A stretch of 58,357 nt of DNA from Bacteroidota bacterium (lineage in GTDB: Bacteria; Bacteroidota; Bacteroidia; Cytophagales; Cytophagaceae): NCBI GenBank assembly GCA_023391415.1, contig JAEWAY010000027.1, positions 1-58,357 on the forward strand, given 5' to 3'. The position numbers were made by a program, and so were the translations under genes. Every line of letters begins with the position of its first letter. The first letter of the stretch is position 1. The notes under the pieces are model-generated. The model worked only from the letters and a program-made list of their open reading frames with translations, had not been told where the DNA came from and made no database searches. Below, one piece after another: positions 37,688 to 46,842 of this stretch.

Positions 37688-37805
37688 TCCAATAAGGTTG
37701 TGGATTGCTAACAAAATTGGGGAGCGCGTCGTTCCCCATCACGAAGGGGAGATTATTCAACCTTATAAAAGTCGCGTAAGCGATCTATCTATTAATCTTA
37801 AAAAA

Positions 37806-38843
37806 CTATCGGACATCGCCGGCCGCTTCGGGCACCAGGTTTAACCGGATCATTTCTTTTACAAGAATCTCCTTGTCAATAGGCACTACGCCAACATATT
37901 CGCATACAATCCCCCCGGCAAGGTTGGCAATAGCGGCTATACGCTCCGGACTCAAACCACAAGCGTAACATACGGCGGCTACACTAATAACCGTATCTCC
38001 GGCCCCTGAAACATCTGAAATCTCTCGTTTATGGGCGGCGATATGACAATATTCCTTTTGGGTCTCCACATATACCCCCTGATCTGAAAGGGTGATCAGA
38101 ATCAACTCCGGGCTCAATACCGACCTCAGCTTGGCCACCGCGGTCTTCAGCTCATCAAGGTCATTCAGGCCCGAGTCGAGTTTAAGTCCTTCCTTTAACT
38201 CTTTTTTGTTGGGCTTAAAAAGGGATACATTTCTATAAGCGAGAAAATTTCGCTTCTTGGGATCTACAATGGTAGGAATTTTTCGCGCGTTGCAAAAATC
38301 TACGACGTCATGAATCAGTCGCTCATTCAGCACGCCTTTATCATAGTCCTCGAAGATGACTACGTCCACGTCCGGCAATAACCGGAAAAGGTTTTCCCTT
38401 ATGGCCTTGCCCTCTATCTCGTCAAGATTGGAATCCTGCTCCGCGTCAAGACGAATCAAATGATGCGATCCGGACATCACGCGATGCTTGATCGTCGTAA
38501 CGCGGGATTCGCTGACGACTATACCTTCCGGCGACAGGCCGTTTTTATCCAGCAAGTCAAGAAACTCCTTACCCTCGCGGTCGGAGCCAATGACAGAGCA
38601 TAAAATTGGGGTAGCTCCCAATGACTGCACATTAAGCGCGACATTGGCGGCTCCCCCAAGACGTTTATCACGATGACCAACCAATACAACAGGGACCGGA
38701 GCTTCGGGCGATATCCGATCAACTTTTCCCCAGAGGTACGAATCAATCATTACATCACCTATGATCAATACTCTTAAACGAGCTATCGATTCAAGAAAGC
38801 CTTTGGCTCCCGGACTTGTTTTTATTGAAGTTTGGCAAGACAT
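37806..38843 (-). CDS. D-glycero-beta-D-manno-heptose-7-phosphate kinase (RfaE domain I / HldE1-like)
   Basis: 345 residues, PfkB/ribokinase family. The N-terminal VLIIGDVMIDSYLWGKVDRISPEAPVPVV is the HldE kinase signature and GAGDT (280-284, Asp283 as base) is the catalytic motif. It would phosphorylate heptose-7-phosphate for ADP-heptose and LPS core synthesis. The adenylyltransferase half of bifunctional HldE is missing; it must be a separate gene elsewhere. Its start overlaps the stop of the upstream aminotransferase gene by 22 nt, indicating co-translation. Confidence 0.9.
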   Translation of the reverse strand: MSCQTSIKTSPGAKGFLESIARLRVLIIGDVMIDSYLWGKVDRISPEAPVPVVLVGHRDKRLGGAANVALNVQSLGATPILCSVIGSDREGKEFLDLLDKNGLSPEGIVVSESRVTTIKHRVMSGSHHLIRLDAEQDSNLDEIEGKAIRENLFRLLPDVDVVIFEDYDKGVLNERLIHDVVDFCNARKIPTIVDPKKRNFLAYRNVSLFKPNKKELKEGLKLDSGLNDLDELKTAVAKLRSVLSPELILITLSDQGVYVETQKEYCHIAAHKREISDVSGAGDTVISVAAVCYACGLSPERIAAIANLAGGIVCEYVGVVPIDKEILVKEMIRLNLVPEAAGDVR

Positions 38844-40036
38844 TCTTTAATTCTCCTCAATGCTTCTTTGAGATTGTCGTCAGAAGCCGCGAAAGAGATA
38901 CGTATACAATCAGGCGCCCCAAACGCGTCGCCTCCAACACTGGACACATACACGTCATTGAGGATATGCATCGAAAGGTCGGAAGCCTTTTCGATACGGG
39001 AACCATCGGGAGCTGTTTTACCAAGATACGCGCTCACGTCGGGAAAGGCGTAGAACGCTCCTGTCGGAACATTTACTTTCAATCCCGGAATTTCTTTCAG
39101 AAGACCGATAACAAGGTCTCTTCTTCTTCTATACGCCGCCGCCATTTCCTTGGGAGCGGAAAGATCACCGTTGACAGCGGCCAAGGAGGCCTTTTGGGCG
39201 ATTGAGCATGTACCGGAAGTAACCTGTCCCTGAATCTTGTCGCACGCGGCGGCTATGTATTTTGGCGCTCCGATATATCCGACTCTCCATCCTGTCATAG
39301 CGAAGCCTTTGGATACTCCATTAACCGTCACGACTCTTTCCCTGATTTCGTCAATAGAGCCGATACTGAAATGCGAGCCTTCAAAGTTGATGTACTCGTA
39401 AATCTCATCGGCGATAACGATGATACGTTCATTTTTCGCGACTACTTCCGCGATCGCTCTTAACTCTTTTTCAGAAAATACGGACCCGGTAGGATTGCAT
39501 GGAGTTGAAAACAAAATCGCTTTTGTGTTGGGAGTGATAGCCTGGGCTACCTGTTCCGCGGTTACTTTAAAATCGTTTTCAATCCCCCCGGAAACAACGA
39601 CCGGTGTTCCTTCGGCAAGTTTAACCATTTCTATGTAACTTACCCAGTAAGGCGCGAAGATTATCACTTCGTCTCCCGGATCGACGACGCTAAGCAATAC
39701 ATTGGCAATTGACTGCTTCGCTCCGGTAGAGACGACAATATTCTCCATTTCCCAATGAAGATGGTTGTCTCTCTTAAACTTCTCCGCGATCGCTTTCCTC
39801 AATTCAGGATAGCCTGGTACAGGGGTATAAGTTGTAAAACCGTCGTCAATAGCCTTCTTAGCCGCGTCTTTTATATATTGAGGTGTTGGAAAATCTGGTT
39901 CTCCTACACTCAAGCTTATTACCTTATGACCCTGAGCCGCCAACTCTCTGGCTTTTTTTGTCATAGCCAGCGTTTCAGATTCCGCCAGCGCGTTCAATCT
40001 TTGTGAAAGAAGATTGGTTTCAGTTATTGCTGTCAT
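38822..40036 (-). CDS. Aspartate-type PLP-dependent aminotransferase (class I)
   Basis: 404 residues, fold type I aminotransferase of the aspartate aminotransferase Ib group (N-terminal SQRLNALAESETLAMTKKARELAAQGHKVISLSVGEPDFPTP is the typical opening). PLP site: Lys243 in NGVSKGFAMTGWRVGY, Asn181 in PCNPTGSVFS, Asp210 in IADEIYEYI. Likely interconverts aspartate/oxaloacetate and glutamate/2-oxoglutarate, but prephenate-type activity is also known in this group. It is upstream of and overlaps the heptose kinase gene. A candidate -7 box is present. Confidence 0.93.
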   Translation of the reverse strand: MTAITETNLLSQRLNALAESETLAMTKKARELAAQGHKVISLSVGEPDFPTPQYIKDAAKKAIDDGFTTYTPVPGYPELRKAIAEKFKRDNHLHWEMENIVVSTGAKQSIANVLLSVVDPGDEVIIFAPYWVSYIEMVKLAEGTPVVVSGGIENDFKVTAEQVAQAITPNTKAILFSTPCNPTGSVFSEKELRAIAEVVAKNERIIVIADEIYEYINFEGSHFSIGSIDEIRERVVTVNGVSKGFAMTGWRVGYIGAPKYIAAACDKIQGQVTSGTCSIAQKASLAAVNGDLSAPKEMAAAYRRRRDLVIGLLKEIPGLKVNVPTGAFYAFPDVSAYLGKTAPDGSRIEKASDLSMHILNDVYVSSVGGDAFGAPDCIRISFAASDDNLKEALRRIKECLAKLQ

Positions 40037-40060
40037 TACTACGTCTAATTAAATACGCGG

Positions 40061-40068
40061 CAAAATTA
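40061..40068 (-). promoter_or_regulatory. Candidate -7 box for the aminotransferase gene
   Basis: The minus strand reads TAATTTTG, matching TAnnTTTG, 25 nt upstream of the ATG at 40036. No matching -33 TTTG. Confidence 0.4.
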
Positions 40069-40114
40069 TGGATAATACCTTAATGAAACTATCCTATTGT
40101 ATTTTTTTTATGAA

Positions 40115-42070
40115 TTACCCAAGATTACGAATAGAGCGGAGAAGCAGACGCAAATCGGTCAGCAGGCTATATTCCTTCGCGTATTTGAAGTTAAGCTTAT
40201 ACACAGTCTGGGTATCAAGCTTCGACTCTTTAAGATAGGTTACAGGATTAATAATTCCCTTCTTGATTCTGGGTAAACCTATGTCTTCATCGTTGGAAAA
40301 CCCAACCCATGAGTATGATCCACCCAGTACTTTAAAAATATTACGGTAAAAGGCGCACTTGTCCTTAACCAAAAAAATGAGCAAAGGCGACAATATGAGC
40401 AGCGCGAAAGAGGCGATACAATCAAATACGCGTTTGTTTCGAATATTGTTTTTTTTCAAAATGCCAAGCTCTATATTGACAGTATAAAACTCCCCTGGTT
40501 TGTTTTTTGAGTTGCTGCCAATAATATAATTACCGGCGTCAGGCACGATCTTGAACTCCAGCGCGCGATGATCCATCTTGCTCATCCACTCAATAATGCT
40601 GATAGCGCCAACATCCTTGGAGCAAAAAATCAACTCGTCGACTTTGTAAAAGCTGATAATATCTTCCAACTGATCAATACTACCGATATTAAGTTTATTT
40701 TTTCCCCTGTCCTGTTTGTCTGGTGTCGCGTAGCCCAGCACTTGAAGATTAGAGTAGTTCGCCTCGTTAAGAATATCCATCACCCTCCTGCTTTCCTCAT
40801 CCCCACCGACAATAAGAATCCGCTTTCTCTTCTCGGAACCCAAAGACAAGTTGCGATAGCGCGCGTAATGTAAAATCAGCCGGAGGAATAGCATTACGCC
40901 AAAAGACATGGCGCCGCCCAATATGATAAGCGCTTTGGAAAAACGATACGGATCCAGAAAATTACTGATGGCGGAAATAAACAAAGTACCAACAGCCAAA
41001 CCCTTGAACAACGCTCCAACCGATCCGTTTCTTTCATAGCCCCCATTGTAGTATACCGAAAACTGCCATACTACTATGTACAAAGGCACGACCAGTTCCA
41101 TAAATACAGGCGCGTACATTCCCTCGGTAAGCTTCATGTCCGTTTCCCACCAGGTCTTCAGCAGATACATTCCTCCATACATCAAGCCCGCTTCCGCCAA
41201 AGGCAGCGCCATTTGCCGGATCGCCCGGAAACCGATAGCAATAGCGGCGCGGATGTAAATAGCGATATTGATCAGAAAGCTAAATAACCAGGCGTTTTTA
41301 CTGGAAAAATGCTTCTTCGCGAAAATGATCATCGCCTTATAAAAAATAAAGACGTAATTGATGCTGGTCTTTTTTGTACTCTCTCCCTTATAATGAATAA
41401 TCCGGGTCTCGGGATAATAATAGTTTTTATAACCAGCTTTTAATATCCGGTAAGAAAGATCGATATCTTCTCCATACATAAAATAGTCCTCATCCAGATA
41501 ACCGATCTTGTCCAGCACATCTTTGCGCATAAACATAAACGCGCCGGAAAGAATTTCGACCTCGTGCGTCCTATCCTTATCGAGAAAACCTAAATGATAA
41601 CGACCAAATTTTCTGGATTTGGGGAACATGGCCGCCAAGCCAAATATTTTATAAAAAGCGACCGTCGGTGAAGGCAGGCCCCGTTTGGATTCCGGCAAAA
41701 AAATCCCCTTGCCGTCGAGCATCTTCACTCCAAGACCACCGGCTTTAGGATGGGCGTCCATAAAAGAAACGCATTTCTGAAACGTATCTTCCTCTACCAG
41801 GGTATCCGGATTCAACAACAACACGTATTCGCCCTGAGCTATCTTGATCCCCTGATTGTTAGCCTTACTAAAACCTACATTCTTTTGATTCTGAATCAGC
41901 GTTACATCCGGATACTTAGTCATAAGCATCTCAATGGAGCCATCCACGGAATTATTATCAACAACAATCACCTCACCCTCGATGTGAGTCATCGCGTTTC
42001 TAACCGAGCTAAGCGCTTGGTCCAGAAAGTGGCATACATTGTAGTTGACCAGAATAACGGATAACTTCAT
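40115..42070 (-). CDS. GT2 glycosyltransferase fused to a membrane polyprenyl-phosphate transferase-like module
   Basis: 651 residues. Residues 1-230 are a GT-A family 2 glycosyltransferase (VVDNNS at 36-41, LLLNPDT at 84-90, later DEDYFMYGEDIDLSYR). Around 260-410 there are four or five membrane helices, then a CoA/NAD-binding-3-like Rossmann segment (RKRILIVGGDEESRRVMDIL...KVDELIFCS) as in WbaP/WcaJ-type transferases. The end (KRVFDCIASFALLILSPLLIFL) resembles the first helix of a phosphoglycosyltransferase domain but breaks off before the usual catalytic D-E motif. It is likely a membrane enzyme for surface polysaccharide, with one active and one regulatory or degenerate part. It overlaps recR by 4 nt. 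Confidence 0.82.
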   Translation of the reverse strand: MKLSVILVNYNVCHFLDQALSSVRNAMTHIEGEVIVVDNNSVDGSIEMLMTKYPDVTLIQNQKNVGFSKANNQGIKIAQGEYVLLLNPDTLVEEDTFQKCVSFMDAHPKAGGLGVKMLDGKGIFLPESKRGLPSPTVAFYKIFGLAAMFPKSRKFGRYHLGFLDKDRTHEVEILSGAFMFMRKDVLDKIGYLDEDYFMYGEDIDLSYRILKAGYKNYYYPETRIIHYKGESTKKTSINYVFIFYKAMIIFAKKHFSSKNAWLFSFLINIAIYIRAAIAIGFRAIRQMALPLAEAGLMYGGMYLLKTWWETDMKLTEGMYAPVFMELVVPLYIVVWQFSVYYNGGYERNGSVGALFKGLAVGTLFISAISNFLDPYRFSKALIILGGAMSFGVMLFLRLILHYARYRNLSLGSEKRKRILIVGGDEESRRVMDILNEANYSNLQVLGYATPDKQDRGKNKLNIGSIDQLEDIISFYKVDELIFCSKDVGAISIIEWMSKMDHRALEFKIVPDAGNYIIGSNSKNKPGEFYTVNIELGILKKNNIRNKRVFDCIASFALLILSPLLIFLVKDKCAFYRNIFKVLGGSYSWVGFSNDEDIGLPRIKKGIINPVTYLKESKLDTQTVYKLNFKYAKEYSLLTDLRLLLRSIRNLG

Positions 42071-42678
42071 TCTATTGATTTAAAAGCGATTCGACTCACA
42101 ATGCTTCTTCCAAGGGTCACTTCATCCGTATATTCCAGTTCACCACCAATCGCGACCCCCCTGGCGATCACCGTAACTTTCACGGGAAACTCTTTCAGCT
42201 TTTTGGTTATATAGAACGCTGTCGTATCGCCTTCCATACTCGGACTCAAAGCCAGAATAACCTCCTGAATGGATTGAGCCTTCACCCGCTCTATAAGCGA
42301 CTCGATTTGTAATCGCGAAGGTCCGACACCGTTCAGCGGCGAAATAATACCGCCCAGGACATGATACAAACCTTTGTACTGATTCGTGTTTTCAATAGCG
42401 AGCAGATCGGGCGCGTCTTCCACAACGCAGATTACAGACCGGTCTCTGTATGAACCTAAGCATATGCCGCATACTTCCTCATCGGAAATATTGTGGCAGT
42501 GGGCGCAATACTTGATTTTCGTTCGCAGGTTTATTAACGCGGAAGCCAGTTCCGAGGTTGTCTCTTGCTCTTCTTTGAGAAGGTGGAGCGCCAGCCTCAA
42601 CGCCGTCTTTTTTCCTATACCGGGCAGCTTCGCTATTTCATTAACCGCTTCTTCAATCAACCTTGAGGGGAAAATCAT
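42067..42678 (-). CDS. recR: Recombination protein RecR
   Basis: 203 residues. Works with RecF/RecO to load RecA at single-strand gaps. An N-terminal helix-hairpin-helix (AKLPGIGKKTALRLALHLL) is followed by a zinc finger (CAHCHNISDEEVCGIC), a Toprim domain (VCVVEDAPDLLAIENTNQYKG) and a C-terminal region (GEGDTTAFYITKKL-like, here MEGDTTAFYITKKL; ARGVAIGGELEYTDEVTLGRS). It ends with an ATGA overlap into the glycosyltransferase gene, so the two share a message. Confidence 0.96.
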   Translation of the reverse strand: MIFPSRLIEEAVNEIAKLPGIGKKTALRLALHLLKEEQETTSELASALINLRTKIKYCAHCHNISDEEVCGICLGSYRDRSVICVVEDAPDLLAIENTNQYKGLYHVLGGIISPLNGVGPSRLQIESLIERVKAQSIQEVILALSPSMEGDTTAFYITKKLKEFPVKVTVIARGVAIGGELEYTDEVTLGRSIVSRIAFKSIE

Positions 42679-42754
42679 GTTCTAGTATAAAAACGACAAT
42701 ACTTTCGCGTAGACAACGAAAGCGTATATGGAATAATTGCGGAATCGCTTGTTT

Positions 42755-43051
42755 TTAAATTATTTCAGCGGAAATGCCTTTGTCGCAAATACCCTGACGC
42801 ATAGGCCTCAGGTCGGCGAAACTTCCAACCTTCACCGTACACTTTCCCTTATAATGTATAAGCCAGGTACATTGCTCAGCCTGCTCAGGCGTATGCCTGC
42901 AAACCTTAATGAGCGTATTGATCACATGATCAAAGGTGTTGACATCGTCGTTAAACACAACCAACTCGTATTCATCCGAACTATTGACCTCATCCAATAC
43001 GGCGACCTCATCTTCTTCAAAAAAAGGCTTAGAACTATAATTTGATTGCAT
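42755..43051 (-). CDS. clpS: ATP-dependent Clp protease adaptor ClpS
   Basis: 98 residues. Delivers N-degron substrates to ClpA/ClpAP. The core motif YELVVFNDDVNTFDHVINTL (N-terminal-residue pocket) and the helix PEQAEQCTWLIHYKGKCTVKVGSF match the family. The start codon lies 8 nt from a TAGATTTG -7 box. Upstream-divergent from the sodium/solute symporter. Confidence 0.94.
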   Translation of the reverse strand: MQSNYSSKPFFEEDEVAVLDEVNSSDEYELVVFNDDVNTFDHVINTLIKVCRHTPEQAEQCTWLIHYKGKCTVKVGSFADLRPMRQGICDKGISAEII

Positions 43052-43058
43052 GATTCGA

Positions 43059-43066
43059 CAAATCTA
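43059..43066 (-). promoter_or_regulatory. Candidate -7 box upstream of clpS
   Basis: The minus strand reads TAGATTTG, matching TAnnTTTG, but it is only 8 nt from the ATG at 43051, so the message would be nearly leaderless. No TTTG at the right -33 spacing. Confidence 0.3.
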
Positions 43067-43134
43067 AATTTTACACTTTAGCTGGTAAATTTAGCAAAAA
43101 ATAAACAATTTTACCTCAAATCCTTATATTATTT

Positions 43135-44625
43135 ATGAGCCCCATACTGGTACTGACCGTTATACTTGTCTACTTCGGAGCGTTGTTACTTATTTCCTTC
43201 ATTACGGGAAAAAACGCGGACAGCAACGATTTTTTCAACGCCAACCGAAACGCTCCATGGTACCTGATCGCTTTTGGCATGATCGGTACGAGCCTGTCCG
43301 GCGTGACGTTTATTTCGGTTCCGGGCAAAGTAGGGCTGCTCAACGATACCACTGGCCAGATTCCCGCGTTCAGCTATCTGCAACTCATATTGGGGAACCT
43401 TGTCGGATACTTTATCATCGCTACCGTCCTGATGCCGCTCTACTACAGACTCAATCTCATTTCCATCTATACCTACCTGGACACGCGGCTAGGGTTCTGG
43501 TCTTATAAAACCGGCGCCTTTTTTTTTCTGCTCAGCCGGACCATAGGCTCAGCCCTCCGCCTTTTTCTCGCGGCGCTGGTATTACATATTTTTTTATTCA
43601 GCCAATACGGTATTTCATTCGCGTTTACCGTTACGATAACCATTGTCCTTATCTGGACTTATACTTTCAAAGGAGGGATAAAAACCATTGTATGGACCGA
43701 TACCTTTCAAACCTTCTTTCTGGTTTCCGCGGTTATCATCAGTGTATTTGTCATCAGCGACCACCTGAATCTCGGATTGCCCGAAATGATCAACACCGTC
43801 GGCGACAGCAAGTTTTCCCAAGTTTTTTTCTGGGATATCAAAGACAACAAATACTTCTTTAAACAGTTTATAGCGGGTATATTTCTGGCGATTGTCATGA
43901 CCGGACTCGATCAGGACCTGATGCAGAAAAACCTGAGTTGCCGCAACATCGGAGAGGCGCAAAAGAATATGCTATGGTTCTGTATTTCCTTTTTTATTGT
44001 CAATATTCTGTTTTTGACACTAGGCGCCCTTTTATACATTTATTCCGAATCCAAAGGAATCACCTTGCCAGCCAATTCCGACGAACTATTTCCCCGTCTG
44101 GCTCTCAATGAATTTGGCATATTGGCTGGAATTTTCTTCCTGCTCGGGATCATAGCGTCCTCCTACGCGAGTTCGGACTCCGCGCTGACCGCCTTAACCA
44201 CTTCCTTCTGCATTGACTTTCTGGACTTCAAAAACAAATCGGAAAAAGTAAAGCAAAGACAGAAATTTTTGGTGCACATTGGCTTTTCCCTTCTCTTTCT
44301 GGTCGTCATTCTCCTATTCAAAGCCTGGAATAAACAATCGGTAATCGACGCCGTGTTGGGCATGGCCGCGTTTACCTACGGTCCTCTCCTTGGATTGTTT
44401 TCTTTCGGTATACTTACCAAAAGAGCGGTCAAAGACCGGTTTGTCCCATTTGTCTGCCTCCTCGCTCCCATTCTCACCTGGGTCGTCGACTACAACAGCG
44501 CGACTTGGTTCTGGGGATATCGATTCAGCTTCGAAATACTGATTATAAATGGATTAATAACACTTTTCGGTCTTTGGATCGTTTCAGTTCCAAACAAGAA
44601 AGAGCATATGGCGACCAATCTCTAA
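43135..44625 (+). CDS. Sodium:solute symporter (SSS family)
   Basis: 496 residues, about 13 membrane helices. Family features: NDFFNANRNAPWYLIAFGMIGTSLSGVTFISVPG near the N-terminus (the broken first helix of the LeuT-like core), GGIKTIVWTDTFQTFF and DQDLMQKNLSCRNIGEAQKN, then ASSYASSDSALTALTTSFCIDFL (the S-S-x-x-S sodium-binding helix). Uses the sodium gradient to import a small organic solute; the substrate (sugar, amino acid, vitamin or nucleoside) cannot be told. Its last codons form one arm of a small hairpin (44611-44640). Confidence 0.93.
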   Translation: MSPILVLTVILVYFGALLLISFITGKNADSNDFFNANRNAPWYLIAFGMIGTSLSGVTFISVPGKVGLLNDTTGQIPAFSYLQLILGNLVGYFIIATVLMPLYYRLNLISIYTYLDTRLGFWSYKTGAFFFLLSRTIGSALRLFLAALVLHIFLFSQYGISFAFTVTITIVLIWTYTFKGGIKTIVWTDTFQTFFLVSAVIISVFVISDHLNLGLPEMINTVGDSKFSQVFFWDIKDNKYFFKQFIAGIFLAIVMTGLDQDLMQKNLSCRNIGEAQKNMLWFCISFFIVNILFLTLGALLYIYSESKGITLPANSDELFPRLALNEFGILAGIFFLLGIIASSYASSDSALTALTTSFCIDFLDFKNKSEKVKQRQKFLVHIGFSLLFLVVILLFKAWNKQSVIDAVLGMAAFTYGPLLGLFSFGILTKRAVKDRFVPFVCLLAPILTWVVDYNSATWFWGYRFSFEILIINGLITLFGLWIVSVPNKKEHMATNL

Positions 44626-44640
44626 AAGCTAGTTGGTCGC
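44611..44640. terminator. Weak hairpin between convergent symporter and pruA genes
   Basis: 8-bp perfect arms GCGACCAA (44611-44618) and TTGGTCGC (44633-44640), overlapping the symporter stop codon, followed by an AT-rich but not T-run sequence. Possible bidirectional terminator. Confidence 0.4.
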
Positions 44641-44659
44641 TATATATAAAGCCAGGCGC

Positions 44660-46282
44660 CTAATCTTCCATAAACGGGTATCGGAAATCCGTCGGCGGCG
44701 CGAATGTCTCCTTAACCGTACGTGGAGAAGTCCAACGCAACAGATTGAGTACAGACCCGGCCTTGTCATTGGTTCCGGAGGCTCTGGCGCCCCCAAACGG
44801 CTGTTGTCCGACTACGGCTCCGGTAGGTTTATCATTGATATAAAAATTACCCGCGGCGTCGCGCAACTCTACCAGTACTTTTTCAATCACCCCCCGATCC
44901 CTGCTGAATACAGCGCCCGTGAGCGCGTAAGGAGAGGTCGTGTCTATTCGCTTTAGCACCTTGTCAAAATCACTGTCGGGATACACATAAATCGTTAAGA
45001 CAGGGCCGAAAATCTCTTCGCGCAAAGTCGTGTAGTCAGGTTGGTCGGTAATCAATACGGTAGGCTCGATAAAATAGCCTTCCCTTTTATCACCCTTACC
45101 TCCCCAAAGTATTTCAATAGAGTCTTCTTTAGCCTTTTCAATATATCCCATTATCTTATCAAAGGCTTTTTCATTAATAACCGCGTTCATGAAGTTGGAG
45201 AACTTTTCGACCGAACCGACTTCCACTTTTTCCAGGTCCTCCAAAAGGTATTTCTTTACTTCCGGCCATATTTCCGCGGCGATATAAGCCCTGGAAGCCG
45301 CCGAACATTTTTGTCCCTGATATTCAAAAGCCCCCCGGATCAGCGCCGTCGCGAGCGCTCTGGCGTCAGCCGACTTGTGAGCCAGTACAAAATCCTTACC
45401 ACCCGTTTCGCCCACAATTCTGGGATAGTTTCGATACAAGTCCAGATTCGCGCTGATCATTTTCCATAATTTATTGAATACTCCCGTACTACCAGTATAG
45501 TGCAGACCAGCGAACTCCCTATGGCTGAAAACGACTTCGCCCGTATCCGGTCCGTCAGCGTACACCAGATTGATAACTCCAGCCGGCAAACCCGCTTCCA
45601 TGAATATTTCCATCAACACATACGCGGAGTATATCTGAGCTTCCGAAGGTTTCCATACCACCGTATTGCCCATCAAGGCCGGCGCCGCGGGCAAATTGCC
45701 CGCGATCGCCGTAAAATTGAATGGGGTAATGGCCAGCACGAAACCTTCCAGTGGCCTATAGTCCATATAGTTCCACATGCCTGGTCCGGATATGGGTTGT
45801 GTGTCGTAAATCTGTCGGGCGAAACAGGCGTTAAACCGTAAGAAATCAATCATTTCACAAGCGGCGTCTATTTCCGCCTGAAAAGCGTTTTTAGACTGCG
45901 CCAACATGGTCGCCGCGTTGAGTTTCGCCCGATAGGGTCCGGCGATCAGATCCGCCGCCTTAAGGAATATTGCCGCCCGACTTTGCCAGGAGAGTTCCCC
46001 CCAGGCGTTTTTCGCCTCAAGGGACGCCTTAACGGCCGCTTCCACATGCTTCTTTTCTCCCACGCAATAATAGCCCAGCGTATGCCGGTGTTCATGCGGA
46101 GGCGCCATCCGTTCCCGGGTATCTGTATACACCTTTTCTCCTCCAATAATCATAGGTAGCACTACCTCTTCCGATTTGGCTTTCTGAATCGCTTTTTCCA
46201 GATTAACGCGCTCGGGAGAGTCTTTTTTATAACTCAATACAGGTTCGTTGATTGGCAAAGGGACATTGATATTCGCTGACAT
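44660..46282 (-). CDS. pruA: L-glutamate gamma-semialdehyde dehydrogenase (1-pyrroline-5-carboxylate dehydrogenase)
   Basis: 540 residues from the ATG at 46282 (MSANINVPLPINEPVLSYKKDSPER), preferred to an upstream in-frame start. Oxidises glutamate semialdehyde to glutamate with NAD+, the second step of proline catabolism. It is a stand-alone enzyme, not the fused PutA. Aldehyde dehydrogenase features: WKPSEAQIYSAYVLMEI, VGETGGKDFVL (catalytic Glu), GQKCSAASRAYI (catalytic Cys), EEIFGPVLTIYVY and NDKPTGAVVGQQPFGGARASGTNDKAG, which is typical of the P5C group. Single gene; the proline dehydrogenase is not in the window. Confidence 0.95.
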   Translation of the reverse strand: MSANINVPLPINEPVLSYKKDSPERVNLEKAIQKAKSEEVVLPMIIGGEKVYTDTRERMAPPHEHRHTLGYYCVGEKKHVEAAVKASLEAKNAWGELSWQSRAAIFLKAADLIAGPYRAKLNAATMLAQSKNAFQAEIDAACEMIDFLRFNACFARQIYDTQPISGPGMWNYMDYRPLEGFVLAITPFNFTAIAGNLPAAPALMGNTVVWKPSEAQIYSAYVLMEIFMEAGLPAGVINLVYADGPDTGEVVFSHREFAGLHYTGSTGVFNKLWKMISANLDLYRNYPRIVGETGGKDFVLAHKSADARALATALIRGAFEYQGQKCSAASRAYIAAEIWPEVKKYLLEDLEKVEVGSVEKFSNFMNAVINEKAFDKIMGYIEKAKEDSIEILWGGKGDKREGYFIEPTVLITDQPDYTTLREEIFGPVLTIYVYPDSDFDKVLKRIDTTSPYALTGAVFSRDRGVIEKVLVELRDAAGNFYINDKPTGAVVGQQPFGGARASGTNDKAGSVLNLLRWTSPRTVKETFAPPTDFRYPFMED

Positions 46283-46473
46283 GATTTTTTCTTTTACAGA
46301 TTGGTATAATACCATATTCGGACATACGCAAGCCCCGCTTATTCGGATACGTATTTTTTCTCTGAATCATGGTGGAAAAACATTATCAAAAAAGCAACAG
46401 AGATCAACAAGTTCTGGTTCATTGAGAAAATCTCATAGAACCCTTGTACAATCTTACAATCATTCATTCGGGA

Positions 46474-46842
46474 CTAGTCCAACTCTCTCATCGGATCCCA
46501 GAAAACGGTTTCAAAAGCCACAACCTTGTCATTTTTCACAACAACTCCTTCCAGCGACAGAAGTTTTTCCATCGTATCCGGCATGGGAAAATGCATTTTA
46601 CCGGTAAGCAACCCCTGGCGGTTGACGACACGATGCGCGGGTACATCGGGCATACCATGAGCCATGTTCATCGCCCAGCCAACCATCCGGGCGCCCGAAC
46701 GCACACCAAGATAAGCGGCGATCGCTCCGTATGTGGTAACACGCCCACTGGGAACAAGCTTTACAACCTCATATACATTAATAAAAAAATCCCGCTGTTT
46801 CAAGATAGGTATTTTAAAAGGCTGACTCTGGCCTCCCGGCAT
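46474..46842 (-). CDS. Alkyltransferase-like protein (MGMT family without the acceptor cysteine)
   Basis: Up to 122 residues from ATG 46842; a TTG at 46803, overlapping the folB stop (TTGA), would give a 109-residue protein that fits the family length better. The DNA-binding fold is clear (RVTTYGAIAAYLG, SARMVGWAMN-like SGARMVGWAMNMAH). At the active site the usual PCHRV is PAHRV (Ala69), so it cannot accept alkyl groups. Such ATL proteins bind O6-alkylguanine and hand the lesion to nucleotide excision repair. Last gene of an operon with folB, a DivIVA-like and a WD40 gene. Confidence 0.88.
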   Translation of the reverse strand: MPGGQSQPFKIPILKQRDFFINVYEVVKLVPSGRVTTYGAIAAYLGVRSGARMVGWAMNMAHGMPDVPAHRVVNRQGLLTGKMHFPMPDTMEKLLSLEGVVVKNDKVVAFETVFWDPMRELD

